A DNA stretch of 64,000 nucleotides from Dromiciops gliroides (GCF_019393635.1 NC_057861.1:377380315-377444314), one strand, 5' to 3'. Numbered from the stretch's first letter, positions 48,937-60,105 are shown. Numbers and translations: made by a program. Notes: generated by a model not told the origin, from the letters alone.

Positions 48937-49080
48937 GAGGTAGCTAGGTGACACAGTGGATAGAGCACTGGCCCTGGAGTCAGGAGGACCTGAGTTCAAA
49001 ATCTGCCTCAGACACTTGAAACTTACTAGCTGTGTGACCGTGGGCAAGTCACTTACCCCTCATTGCCCTGCAAAAATAAT
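48937..49080 (+). repeat. A-tailed CORE-SINE
   Basis: Head gaggtagctaggtgacacag through tcattgccctgcaaaaata. It lies 31 bp from the preceding SINE in opposite orientation, giving a head-to-head inverted pair. Confidence 0.95.
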
Positions 49081-49559
49081 CATAAGAAGAATAATGTTCC
49101 CATTGTCCTCAGGGTGAAATGACAAAGTAGATGTCATTGTCATTGATTTTTTTAAAGTATATCTAAAGTTGAAATACTTGATAGTGCCATGGACTTTGGC
49201 ATTCAGTTCTCATTTTTTGGGGTGTTGGTGGTGGTATGTTTTTTTAGTAGTTCTAGCAAAAAATGACTAGACCATGGTCTTTTAAATTTAATGATAACAT
49301 AATTTAAAAAATCGTATCCTTGGCATATGTTGCAGAAGATATTTTTAAAATGAAAAAGCATTGTATTTGTAATAGGTTTTGCTCACCCTCCCTTCCAAGG
49401 AGTCCTACAACTGGAAAAAATATGTATACCAATGAAACCCATGGGTAGGCACAAGAATTACAGAGACATACAGAACACAAAATACTTAAGTTTGTTTTTT
49501 TTTTCTCTTTTGTCATCAAAGAGTGTTTTATTTGATCTTTGAATTAGAAGTGAAAAAAA
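49081..49559. other. No gene recognised
   Basis: Unassigned sequence. Confidence 0.5.
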
Positions 49560-50610
49560 GAGGACAGCTCCTGGGTCATGCTAGTGAGTGGTCAGCTACT
49601 ATTCTCTCTTTGATTACAGTTTGTGCAGAAGAATTAATCTAAGACTTAACTTTCAATAATCAGTAAACAATAAGGACATATCAAAACAATATAAGACTGG
49701 TCTCACCAAACAAAACATACTTAATTGGACTTGAGCTGGCAGCTTGTGGAAATCTTATGGAAGTGCAATAGGAAGATTAGGACTCTTTTCTCTTTTTCCA
49801 AGCTTTCCCTTGAGGCAAAAAGAGGCCATGACTTAGTTTCCTTTCCTTTAGTCATTTTATACTCTTCAGGTGCTGGGAAAATTAGAAACACACAACCTCA
49901 AGAGCCAGCTGAGAAAGGGGTTAGAAGAATAAGTATGAAGGAATTGTTTCAAAGCCTCCCAGGGAATGTTAACCTGGAAATTAAGGAAACAATCAATATA
50001 GGAGAAATCAGGTCTTTAATCTGGCAGAGGAACTATACCTCATGGTATCCCAAAGCTCAGAAGCTAGGAATACCCAAAGATCTGAACAGAGGACAGGGTT
50101 TTTATGGAGTAATAGAACCAAAAGGGAACCAAAAGATGGCTGTAGAGTGAGGTAATGTAAATGAACCTTTAACAAAAGAAACAATAGAACTGCTCCTAAA
50201 TTAAGTATAGGAGCTACTAACTCTAAATAGAAACTACTTAATGTAGGTGGACCCTTTTTACATAATAATATACAGTCTAAGGAGTAAGGTAGGAAAACAT
50301 TGGGAGGGGATAAGTTGCTTGGTGAAAGGTCCATAAATCCATCAAGAGTCTGGAAATGACAAAGATTGGTTAGCCCCAGGCAATTCATTTTTCTGGGAAA
50401 GAGGGGACTGGGTGGGGAATCAGTTCTCAGTAAATTTTGTAGTTCTTAGGAGTTAGGTATTTCAGAGGCCCATGCCTCTGTGCCATGCCTTCTGAAGAAG
50501 TCCAAGGACCTCTCTCTTGGTTTTCTTTCCCTAATGCCTAAATAAAATAGTATTTTATTCTAATTGGGGAAAAAAAGCCTCCTAGGCTAACTCTTAGTAA
50601 GTTCCTTTAA
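49560..50610. other. Unassigned region, possibly an old LTR; 141-codon frame
   Basis: A plus-strand frame at 49725-50150 (141 codons) starts MDLSWQLVEI and shows no domain I recognise. Near the right end, AATAAA at ~50541 precedes ggggaaaaaaagcctcctag, which looks like the end of an LTR, but no partner or target duplication was found. The frame overlaps a 126-codon antisense frame. I regard both as probably non-coding. Confidence 0.3.
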
Positions 50611-51540
50611 TTTATTTTATAAAATTGTGAATGGTTGAAATATAGATTGTGTTATATAATTATAGAAGGTCAGTCAGATTGAAAAAGATTTCTCAAACAT
50701 GTGGTAGTGAGTGACAAGTAAAACTATTTTTAATTAAAAAAAAATGATCTGGAGTGGTAGTTCTTCCTTACTGTTATACTGATATTAAATTAAGTCCAGA
50801 GTCTATCCTGTCAATAAAAGTCAATTGAGAATGGGCTCATGGAAAGGGAATGTATCCTAAAGATTTCTTGGTAATCTTATAGGGCAGTCTTTGAAAGAAC
50901 TTGCTTAGGCACTTTGAATATACTCTGCTAAAGCCAGATGGTTGGAAGCTTAAATATAGCACAATTACCTCAACAAATAATTCAAACAGGGATTTATTTA
51001 TTTTGAGGCTTCCCATCTTGTTTGTCTACTTTTGTTAGTACTTATTTTTCTTGAAATTATACAAAAAATATAAGTTGGGAATGTGGAGAAAGATAAAGAT
51101 CCTATAGCAAGGAGTCCTTAATTTTAAGCTTTGGATATTAACTATAGAATATAATTTATTTTCTCAGCCTATATTTAAACCTATATACATATGGCAATTC
51201 ACTAACTATCCTCAATATTGCATGTTCAATATGACATTCTGAACAAACATCCTAGGACCCTTAATCTTTGTCTACAGATTCCTTCAAAATTTCCTAGAAT
51301 CTCTGTCAATATGGAATAGTTTCCAAAATTTCAAGAATTTGGGAGTCAAATGAGTCTATCTCCTTGTATAAAGTGCTGCTATATAAATACAGTACATGGT
51401 AAAACAACTCATACCAGTGGTTTAATTGCATACGTAAATTTTCTAAGACAACTAGATGTTGTAGTCCACTTAGAGTAAAAAACAACAAAAACAAAGAAAC
51501 AAAAAACTAATTCAAATTAAAATATAGACCCATACATTTG
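50611..51540. other. No gene recognised
   Basis: AT-rich unassigned sequence. Confidence 0.5.
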
Positions 51541-51705
51541 ACAGTGGTGTGATTTGAGAGAAGTCATTTGACCTCTGCCTCAGTTTCCTCATCTTTAAAA
51601 TGAGGATATTGTGATCTCCCTCCCATGATGATTGTGAGGATTAATTGGAATACTTGTAAAGCGTGGAAACTTTAAAGTACTATGTAAGTGCTATTATTTA
51701 TTGTT
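51540..51705 (+). repeat. MIR SINE
   Basis: 'gacctctgcctcagtttcct', 'tctttaaaatgaggatattg', 'gtgaggattaattgg' and 'taagtgctattat' give a recognisable MIR in order. Confidence 0.85.
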
Positions 51706-51784
51706 ATTAATTATTACAATGATTAATCTTCAAACCTGTTGATACATAATCAAGTTTACATATAATAAAAAGTGCATGGATATA

Positions 51785-52030
51785 CAGAATATATGTATAT
51801 ATACACACACGTATAAGTATATATAATATATATGTGTGTATATGTATATTTGTGTGCATGCATATGTATACATATATATTTATTTGTTTATTCATTCATT
51901 CATTTATTCAATCATTCAATCATTTATTTGTTCATTCCTTCATTTATCTGCTTATTTATTTATATTTCTTTATTTGGTTACTCATTTATTTGCTTATTTA
52001 TTTATTTGTTCACTCATTCATTCATTTAAT
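51785..52030. repeat. TA/TG and (ATTT/ATTC)n microsatellites
   Basis: 51785-51878 is TATATG-rich. 51880-52030 is tetranucleotide repeats of TTTA/TTCA type. The Ile/Phe/His-rich frames here are artefacts. Confidence 0.9.
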
Positions 52031-52194
52031 TATAATTTTTTTTGGTTTGACTTTTTTTTTCAGGCTAATGAGAGAGGGTTAAATGACCTTCCCAGGGTCA
52101 CATTGCCAGTGTCAAATGTCTGAGGCTGGATTTGAACTCAAGTCCTCCAGAATCTAGGGCCGGTGCTTTATCCATTGTGCAACCTAGCTGTCCC
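52031..52194 (-). repeat. A-tailed CORE-SINE, minus strand
   Basis: T-rich tail, reversed core with small changes, head ending cctagctgtccc. It cuts off the 3' end of the GART pseudogene, which starts immediately to the right. Confidence 0.9.
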
Positions 52195-52507
52195 TCAGCC
52201 ATAAAATCTAGTATACACTATTAAAAAAAGCCAATGATTCTGACTCCAGCTTCAAGAACCTGCTATTGAGCATTAGAACTCTTAAAAGCAGGGAGCAATG
52301 CTAGGAGAATGTTGAGTATTTTACCATTTTATTTTTGGTCAAAAATTATCATGAATCCTACAACATAGACTAAGTCAATAGTGAATTCTTTCAGGACACT
52401 GTCAATTTCAGTTTCAAACTGTTAACAACTTTTATGTAATTTATGATTAATTACCTTAGCAGGAATACCACCATCTTCTGCTTCCTCTAGATCTGCCACT
52501 TCAGCTC
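52195..52507 (-). pseudogene. GART: GART processed pseudogene, 3' part (formyltransferase domain)
   Basis: On the minus strand, translation in broken frames gives AEVADLEEAEDGGIPAKVIN, then a FTIDLVYVVGFM block, NGKILNI and FKSSNAQ. This is the phosphoribosylglycinamide formyltransferase domain at the C-terminus of the trifunctional purine-synthesis enzyme GART, with the catalytic-region NHK and the HPSLLP area decayed. There are several stops. The domain is continuous with 55413-57910 once ERV-2 is removed. No introns lie between segments, so it is a retrocopy. The 3' end is lost at the SINE boundary near 52195. Confidence 0.9.
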
Positions 52508-52739
52508 TGTAACGATTAGAATGAAACCACCTGCTGGAGACTTACTGTAGAAGAGTTCTGCCCATGAAGCCAAGGTCTTTGAGGGCAAGACCAGGAGTCT
52601 TTTCTTTGGTGTCAGGAAGTGACACGGGCTAGTGGGAGGAGGAAGGAAGAGACTGGCACTCGCTCTTGGTCTCACTCTCTTTCCTTTGGACTCTGGTGGA
52701 GAGCGGAGCTAGAAATGTGCTCTCCCTTTAATAGATAGG
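52508..52739 (+). repeat. ERV-2 5' LTR, 3' truncated
   Basis: TGTAACGATTAGAATG... to ...aatagatagg, then an abrupt join to body sequence (aaacttgacaatatag). The lost half would have held the AATAAA and LTR end. Confidence 0.9.
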
Positions 52740-53305
52740 AAACTTGACAATATAGAGGAGTTAAAGAAGAAAAACTTAAGCTGAATTACAATCATCAACA
52801 TAGTTCAAGACTCCTCTTCTTTTGCCATGGAAGGGTATATATTTTACAGAAATGTAGAAGTAAGCAGCAAGGTGTTGATATGAGTATTGGGGATTTTAGA
52901 TACTGGAATCAAGAGTGTTCTGAATTCACTCAGAGTAATAGTGTCAGTTCAGAGGTTACATAGGATTTCTATGCTATTACATATACATTTTGGAATTAAT
53001 GGTATGGGTTTATTTTCATAGAGATTTTCATGCTTTTGAGATTGTGTTTTATACTTAGTTTTAAAAAAGAGGGGAACATTTGTAAAAGTTTTCTTTTTTC
53101 AAAAAAAAAAGTTTTCTTTGAGATTCTGTTGTGCTTTAACTTATATTTAAATATGTTCTGATTTTTCACAAAAGTAATTGTATACTAAGTAAAAAAAAAG
53201 GGGTATTTGAAATTGTTGCATAATTATACATTGTGTTCTGAGTCAAGATGCATTCACATTTTTTGCAATCATTTATTATCCTCAATTTTTAAATCCATAT
53301 GAGAC

Positions 53306-53566
53306 TTGGATTATGGAAACTTATCATTTAAGACATTAATTGCCTTTATTCTGAGTTATCAGATGCCAGTTGGCCAAGATGCCATCCAATCACAAGAGGA
53401 ATACATGCAAGAGCAGACACTGAACTGTCACATGAGGGGAGACATGCATGAAGTCAAGGTATGGCTGAGGGAACGGCTTTTGACTAATGTTGAGGTTGGA
53501 TTCTCTTGGTTTAATATTTTATTTTATTTTTCCCTACAATATTGTACAGATGGCTGGAAGTACTGA
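53306..53566 (+). CDS. Short ORF of unknown function in ERV-2, also open in ERV-3
   Basis: 86 codons beginning MDYGNLSFKT, with a moderately hydrophobic N-terminal stretch (LIAFILSYQMPVG), a charged middle (SQEEYMQEQ, MRGDMHEVKVWLRER) and an aromatic C-terminal end (FSWFNILFYFSLQYC). The ERV-3 counterpart (59854-60105, minus) has 83 codons with about nine amino-acid differences and no stop. ERV-1 has only a decayed trace (tatggaaacttatca near 6158). I recognise no domain. It could be a retained envelope or accessory exon, or a chance frame conserved because the copies are related. Not claimed to be translated. Confidence 0.3.
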   Translation: MDYGNLSFKTLIAFILSYQMPVGQDAIQSQEEYMQEQTLNCHMRGDMHEVKVWLRERLLTNVEVGFSWFNILFYFSLQYCTDGWKY

Positions 53567-54570
53567 TCCCACCCATCTCACTTCTACATCTGGCTTCTAT
53601 GCTCCCTCTTACATGCCTGATGCCATGGACATCTCAATCCCGTGCATCTGATTAAGTCTGACTCAGTTTCCTCCAATATGTTCGGTGGCATGGACATATA
53701 TTCCATCCACCTATTTTAAGCCTGGCATACTGCATGGGCAGTATATATTGCTCAAGTGTGGGAATGCTCATATCCATCATTTCTCTTTTCTTTTATGGTA
53801 ACCCCCATAATTATCTCAGGTGTCTTGATAAATAACAGTGTTGAATTTGGCCTTGACATCTGTTACCAATTATATTAGATTTTTTAAAATTTCTCATAAT
53901 GGCATAAGGATAATTAGGCAGATGATGCAAAAAGTGATGAAACAAAAATAAAAATTATTTTTAATAATTAATATTGCAGCAATTGTCTTCTCAATTGCCC
54001 TCCATAAGGGGGAACTATATTAATATTAATTTTAGAGAATGTTTCAATTTTTGTTTTATTATATATTTCATGTGTAACAACCAAGATTCTGAATTCCCTT
54101 AGACATGTTTTTGAGAACTTTCATTGTTTGATTTGATTATTGACAAAGCTATTTTAAAGTTGTATTAAGCTCAATTTTGTGGGAAATTTTCCTGGCTGAT
54201 TACCAGCATCTACACATCAACCCCTGAAAAGACTTCCATTCCACGACTACACCTAGAGGACATCTGAAAAAAGACTTTCAGAGACTTTAAATGAACAGTT
54301 ATGTTTTGTTTTTGTTGTTGTTGTTTTTTTTCTCTTTTCTCTTTCTGTTATAATATACACCATCTGTAACATGTATTCTCTGCAGAGGCCCTCCCTTTGC
54401 AAGAACAATGTCAAAGCATCGGTTCATGAGAAAAAAAAAAAAAAACGGACCTCTGGACAGAACTTTCCTCTCTCCCTTTTCTATATTGTTATTAACATAT
54501 TGTTAGTTAGTATAGGTTATTATATTGTTATTTTTGACTGTTTCATCAAGGAAACGTACTGTTTCTTGAG

Positions 54571-54587
54571 GAAACAAAGCGGGGAAC
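54571..54587 (+). other. ERV-2 polypurine tract
   Basis: gaaacaaagcggggaac lies immediately before the TG of the 3' LTR, the plus-strand primer position. Equivalent tracts are at 7206-7220 (ERV-1) and reversed at 58832-58845 (ERV-3). Confidence 0.8.
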
Positions 54588-55412
54588 TGTAATGATTGGA
54601 ATGACGCCACCTGCTGGAGACTTACTGTAGAAGAGTTCCACCCGTGAAGCAAAGGTCTTTGAGGGCAAGACCAGAAGTCTTTTCTTTGGCGTCAGGAAGT
54701 GACGCGGGCTAGTGGGAGGAGGAAGGAAGAGACTGGCACTCGCTCTTGGTCTCACTCTCTTTCCTTTGGACTCTGGTTGAGAGCGGAGCTAGAAATGTGC
54801 TCTCCCTTTGATAGATAGTGTAATGATTGGAATGACGCCACCTACTGGAGACTTGCTGTGGAGAGCTCCACCATGAGGAAAATGCCTCAGAGGCATTGTG
54901 GCTTTTCCTTGGCGTCAGGAAATGACGCTTGCTCATGGGTGCTGTCTATCAAGTCTACCAGCCAATCAACTGGAGGAGCCTCCTATGGTCTGGGAGGAGA
55001 CAGGAAGGAGGAAAGGGAGCCTGCGCAGAGAGCGCGGGCCCTTTTGGCTTCCGGACTTGATGGTGGTGGTGGCAGAGGACTTCACAGGAGATTTGAGGAA
55101 AGATAGGAATGCCAGACTGTTAGAATTCTGTTCTCAATCTTTTTCTTTCTATTTTCCAATAAACCCTTAAAAACCTAAACTCGTTTTATCAGTGATTTTT
55201 AGTCAGTTTCCCCCAAACTGGGGGAACACATTAGAATCCACATTTAGAATCTTAAATTACACAATAGGAATGTAGGCCTTTCTCTCTCTTTACCAAATTC
55301 TTATTCTCCTTAATAAATGCTTAAAAGTCTAACTCTTGCTAAAGCTTATAATTTATTGGCAACCACTCATTAGATATTTTAGACAGTTTAGCTAGAATTT
55401 TAGCCCTTAACA
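54588..55412 (+). repeat. ERV-2 3' LTR, interrupted
   Basis: Two pieces, 54588-54818 and 55268-55412, together form a ~376-bp LTR (TGTAATGATTGG...AGCCCTTAACA) of the ERV-3 type. The gap holds a solo LTR and one copy of its ATAG target. Confidence 0.95.
54819..55263 (+). repeat. Solo LTR nested in the ERV-2 3' LTR
   Basis: A 445-bp LTR starting TGTAATGATTGGAATGACGC (same start as the host LTR) but with a different middle and end (cccccaaactgggggaacac ... aaattacaca). AATAAA lies near 55159. Perfect 4-bp duplication ATAG (54815-54818 and 55264-55267). Related but distinct subfamily. Confidence 0.95.
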
Positions 55413-57910
55413 GCTCTTTTAGAGATGACGTCAACCACTTGTATATAATTGGTTGGTTCCTAAGTACAATATATTAGGGCTTAGATATTTGTGCCTGTTC
55501 CAGATATTACAATCCACTCGTACCCTCTATGGTTGGACACCACGGGCAACCCTTTAAAGATTTACTCATTAATAAGACTGAGCCATCATTTTGCATTGTT
55601 TGAATCAGATGATTGAGTTCACATCTGTGATACAAGTAACTATGTGCTCTGCCATCTAGGTTTCCTCTTCTTCCTGGTGTATATCCTTCAGAACCTGCAC
55701 AGTCAGATCTTTCTGTACTACCATGACAATCCCAATTATAGAACTGAATATCTTAGCCATTTCCTCTTCTCAAAAACGTTCCTCATTCTGAAGCCATGAG
55801 AATATTATATGGATGTTCCAGCATCACGTGTCCAGATCTACCCTGAATTCCGCTGGAAGAAATCTAGAGATGTTTTCAAGTAGTTTTCCTCCAGTGATAT
55901 GGGCAAAGACTTAATGTGTCCTAAACAAAGAACATGTAACAATGTTTGGCTATAAATTTTGGTTGGATTTAACAATTCCCCTTGAGTTTTATTACCATAT
56001 CTATCAGGTGATACCAGGAGAACTGGAGGAAAGCATTTTCTTAAATCCCCCTTAAAAGGTTAAATCCAATACTGTGAACTGAAGAGAAATCTATTCCAAT
56101 GGAAACATCCACAACAGTGTTTATGTACAGTTGAGAGACCTTTTGATTCTGCTCCCTGATACCAAAATTAAAAGCTTTAAGGTCATATTCTCCAGTAGAA
56201 AACATGCCAAGCATTCCAGCTGTCTCACTTCTCAAAAGGAGTACATTCTCCTTTTTCACATGCTTTTGCTATACCAGCAATGACAGTTTCAGTTGTGCTG
56301 ACATCAGGTTTTCCACAAGACATATAATCAAGGAAGAATAGGGGCTCTGCTCCTTGAGATAAAATATCATTGACATACACTGCACCAAATCTTGACCAAT
56401 GGTATCAAGTTTATTTCATTGTTGGGCAATCTTTAATTTCAAAGTTCCAAGTCCATCTGTTCCAGATGTCAAAAAGGGATCTTTAAAACCAGCTCATTTC
56501 AAGTGAAAGAGAACAGAAAATCCTCTAAATCTATACTACCTCATGATCTGGAGTTGGCTTTAGCTAAAGGCTTAATTTTCTTAACCAGTTCCTTGCCAGC
56601 CCCAATATCCACCCTACTTTTCTTTTAAGCCAGGCTTCTGGACTGTTTTAGGAAAGAGAAAGTTTCACAGCCAATGCCTTTTTTATAAATTGCTCCTTCT
56701 TTTTTTTTTTTAACAGTTATTCCTTAATTGGCTTCTGCAACAGCTGACATAAGATATCTTTGGAAATCTGTTATCATTAGAACTCTTATCACCATTAATT
56801 ACTACTTCATCCTTTTTCAAGGCTGTGCCTGCTTGGAACACTTCCAGGCTTAAAGTTTTAGCCTTGGGAATTCCTGTTATCTTCATTCATTTGGTATAAT
56901 TTGCTGGATAAGCTTTTCTTGCCATAACCACAGTTATAACAGTGTGATCTTCAAAGCAGACTGGCAGAGAATTAGAAAACTGACCATCTAAAACTGGTTG
57001 AATTAATTCATGAGAATCATGTTTAAGAAGTGGAAGAATTATCTGGTATTCTGGATCACAAAATCACAAATTAAACTCCAGAACTTTTGGGCCATCCTTT
57101 TTAAGCATTATACCAGGTTATAATATTCCTATATAGAGAACATATTCTTGCTACATGCCATCAACTGCTCTCTGAATAATGGTATTTTAAAATTTCAGTT
57201 GCAGATGTTTAGTAATCTGAGGTGTTGGACAATAAGTTCCCATTCCTCTTGTATTGGGGTGATGGTCTCCCTCCAGTAATCACTTATGGTCCTGTGCTGG
57301 TGGCATTGGGGTTGGAGTCTTACTCTCAGTGAAACATAAACAAGACACCTCTTCTCCTTCAAAAACTTGTTCAATTACTTGGTCACTATCACCAACTGTT
57401 TCAAAAGATTTGGTATGTATTATGTTTTAAAATGCTTTGCAGTTCTCTTCTTTGTGCTAGCTATAATTGCCCTTTTTCAAGCAGCCAGACCACTGGCCTT
57501 TATAAACAGATCAGGAAAGTCTGCACTTATAATGAAGTTGCAGACTTTTTAAGGGTCTATTAAAGCTTTCCATCATACATTCTGGATTCCATGCCTATCT
57601 ATAAACTCTTTGGCAATTTTTTGGATGGATTCTAACATAGCCACTTTTAATGTGGAACCAAAACATGCCACTCTGGTAAGTCAGGTTCCCAACAATTATA
57701 GGAAGAAGAGGAGCCCCTGGTCTAGTAATTTCAAGTTCAATTTTTAGTATGATTACTGAATGACACAGATGAATTTGAAATCTTCCATTGTTTGCTGTTC
57801 TTGAATTTCCTGGGGCAAAAATCACCTCTCTGACATGCTGAGACTGAAAAAGTTTTCAAGCCAGTGTTTGGTCCCTTTACAAGCACACAGATAGCCAAAA
57901 ATGTATCTAC
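55413..57910 (-). pseudogene. GART: GART processed pseudogene, 5' and middle parts (GARS and AIRS domains)
   Basis: GART catalyses three steps of purine synthesis: glycinamide ribonucleotide synthetase, aminoimidazole ribonucleotide synthetase and formyltransferase. On the minus strand, from ~57910, the decayed frames give VREVIFAPGNSRTA and PGAPLLPIIVGNL (GARS), GEEVSCLCFTESKT and PMPPAQDHK (ATP-grasp region), GPKVLEFN (GARS end), FLTSGTDGLGTL near 56455 and a 72-codon open piece 56041-56259 with SETAG...PGEYDLKAF-like text (AIRS; here TGEYDLKAF), then VISGTGTNI and ALIYCT (start of the formyltransferase domain, ~55440-55560). Many stops and frameshifts. Collinear with the whole enzyme and intronless, so a near-complete retrocopy. 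Its 5' limit, near the start codon, touches a LINE 5' end. Confidence 0.92.
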
Positions 57911-58461
57911 TTGTGGCCCAGATGTCAGAGAGAAGCCAGGAAGTTGCCTGAGCTCTCCCAAATTTTGCTCAGGAAAAAAAAATTAAAAAGCCTCTAAATA
58001 GCTTCTAGATCTATAAAATATACAAAAAGTTGTCATGAAACAACCTTTTAGCTTAAGATAACTTAGAAGAACATAAGGAAAGGTCTGTCTCACTTGAGTA
58101 AAAGAGAAGCACAGAATAGTGCAAATGGTGTCTGGGCAAAGTAGTAGAAGGCTCTTAGTGACAGCACAGGTCAGCAGTCAAGGACTCTCAATTCTAACTC
58201 ATCAGGCTAGTCTCACAGCTTATTAATTGTGAGGTCCAAAGACAGAACAGAGAAAACAAATTACCCAGTAAGGTATCCCCTATAAAACAAGTGAAACTCG
58301 GTGAGGCCACCCCAGCACAATGAACAAGCCCCTGTGGCCTGAGAGCAAAAAGCTAGTGATCAAGCCTATAGGCCCCAGCAATAGAATCTTGAGATAGGGC
58401 CCCTGGGCCCAGCAGCAGAGGCCAAATTTAAAAGTTAGAAAGTAGGCTAAAATATAAGTAA
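57905..58461 (+). mobile_element. L1/HAL1-like LINE, 5' part
   Basis: Starts near agatgtcagagagaagccag and continues gaagttgcctgagctctccc, the L1 5' UTR start. It runs in 5'-UTR-like text parallel to 8752-9350 and is interrupted by ERV-3 at 58462. Confidence 0.8.
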
Positions 58462-58831
58462 TGTTAAGGGCTAAAATTCTAGCTAGTCTGTCTAAATATC
58501 TAATGAGTGGTCACCAATAAATTACAAGCTTTAGCAAGAGTTAGACTTTTAAGCATTTATTAAGGAGAATAAGAATTTGGTAAAGAGAGAAAGAAAGGCC
58601 TAGATTCCTATCTATTAATGGGAGAGTGCATTTCTAGCTCCCTTCTCCACCAGATTCCTCAGGAAAAGAAAAAGAGGCAGAGCGCCCAGCTCCCACTTCC
58701 TCCTCCCACCAGCAAACGTCACTTCCTGACACCAAAGAAAAGATGCATGGTCCTGCCCTCAAAGATCTTCCTTCATGCTGGAGCTTTCTTATAGTAAGTC
58801 TCCAGTAGGTGGCATCATTCCAATCATTACA
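58462..58831 (-). repeat. ERV-3 3' LTR
   Basis: Left-hand LTR on the plus strand; bounded by TGTTAAGGGC and ATCATTACA. Reversed AATAAA-type signal (gcatttatta) near 58553. Confidence 0.95.
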
Positions 58832-58845
58832 GTACCCCCTTTGTT
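58832..58845 (-). other. ERV-3 polypurine tract
   Basis: Minus strand caaagggggtac sits directly before the 3' LTR. Confidence 0.8.
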
Positions 58846-59536
58846 GCCTCAATAAATGGGGCGTTTCTTTGATGAAACAATCAAAAATAACAGAATATAA
58901 TAACTTATGCTAACTAACAATATGTTAATAACAATATAGAAAAAGAAGAGAGGAAAGTTTTGTCCAGAGGGGCGGTTTTTTGCCTTCATGAACCGGAGCT
59001 TTGACATTGGTCTTGCAAAGGGAGGGCCTCTGCAGAGAGTACATGTTACAGATGGTGTATATTATAACAGAAAGAGAAAAAGAAAAAACAACAACAACAA
59101 CAACAACAACAAACCAAAACTGTTCATTTAAAGTCTTTGAAAGTCTTTTCTCAGATGTCCTCTAGTTGTTGTTGTGGAATGAAAGTCTTTTCTGGGAAGA
59201 TGTGTGGATGCTGGTAATCAGCCAGGAAAATTTCCTACAAAATTGAGCTTAATACAACTTTAAAATAGCTTTGTCAATAATCAAATCAAACAATGACAGT
59301 TCTCAAAAACATGTCTAAGGGAATTCAGAATCTTAGTTGTTACACATGAAACATATAATAAAACAAAAATTGAAACATTCTTTAAAATTAATATTACTAT
59401 AGTCCCCCCTTATAGAGGGTAATTGAGAAGACAATTGCTGCAATATTATTTTTTTTAAATAATTTTTATCTTTGTTTCATCACTTTTTGCATCATCTGCC
59501 TAATTATTCTCATGCCATTATGAGAAATTTAAAAAT

Positions 59537-59770
59537 CTAATATAATTGGTAACAGATGTCAAGGTCAAATTCACCACTGTTATTTATCATGACACCTGAG
59601 ATAATTATGGGGGTTACCATAAAAGAACAGAGAAATGATGGGATATGAGCATTCCCACACTTGAGCAATATGTACTGTCCATGCAGTCTGCCAGGCTTAA
59701 AATGGATGGAATATATGTCCATGCCACCGAACATATTGGAGGAAACTGAGTCAGACTTAATCAGATGCAT
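59537..59770 (-). CDS. Second short ORF of unknown function in ERV-3
   Basis: 77 codons beginning MHLIKSDSVSSNM, with a hydrophobic segment MVTPIIISGVMINNSG near the end. The homologous ERV-2 stretch (53645-53876) keeps the start and end text but has a frame break in the middle. No domain recognised. It lies just downstream of the other short ORF, so both might be pieces of one former frame. Confidence 0.2.
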   Translation of the reverse strand: MHLIKSDSVSSNMFGGMDIYSIHFKPGRLHGQYILLKCGNAHIPSFLCSFMVTPIIISGVMINNSGEFDLDICYQLY

Positions 59771-59853
59771 GGGATTGAGATGTCCATGGCATCAGGCATA
59801 TAGGAGGGAGCACAGAATCCAGGTGTAGAATGAGATGGGTGGGATGAATACTT

Positions 59854-60105
59854 CTAGCCATCTGTACAATATTGTAGGGAAAAAGAGAATAAAATGTTAA
59901 ACCAAGAGAATCCAACCTCAACATTTGTCAAAAGCCATTCTCTCAGCCATACCTTGACGTCATGCATATCTCCCCTCATGTGACAGTTCAGTGTCTGCTC
60001 TTGCATGTATTCCTCTTGTGATTGGATGGCACCTTGGCCAACTGGCATCTGATAACTCAGAATAAAGGCAATAAATGTCTTAAATGATAAATTCCCATAA
60101 TCCAA
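59854..60105 (-). CDS. Short ORF of unknown function in ERV-3, counterpart of the ERV-2 ORF
   Basis: 83 codons beginning MDYGNLSFKTFIAFILSYQ and ending FSLQYCTDG. Most of its differences from the ERV-2 ORF are single substitutions, none creating a stop. The function is unknown; see the ERV-2 entry for the description. Confidence 0.3.
   Translation of the reverse strand: MDYGNLSFKTFIAFILSYQMPVGQGAIQSQEEYMQEQTLNCHMRGDMHDVKVWLREWLLTNVEVGFSWFNILFSFSLQYCTDG

Larger units (their letters stand above)
52508..55412 (+). mobile_element. ERV-2: non-autonomous class I-like LTR element, with nested solo LTR
   Basis: Inserted in the GART pseudogene with a perfect 4-bp duplication GCTC (52504-52507 and 55413-55416). 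The 5' LTR is cut short (52508-52739) and joins internal sequence directly, so the PBS and the first ~0.7 kb of the body are gone compared with ERV-3. The body (52740-54570) matches ERV-3 in inverted orientation along its whole length. The 3' LTR (54588-55412) is split by a solo LTR. No gag or pol is seen. Confidence 0.92.
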
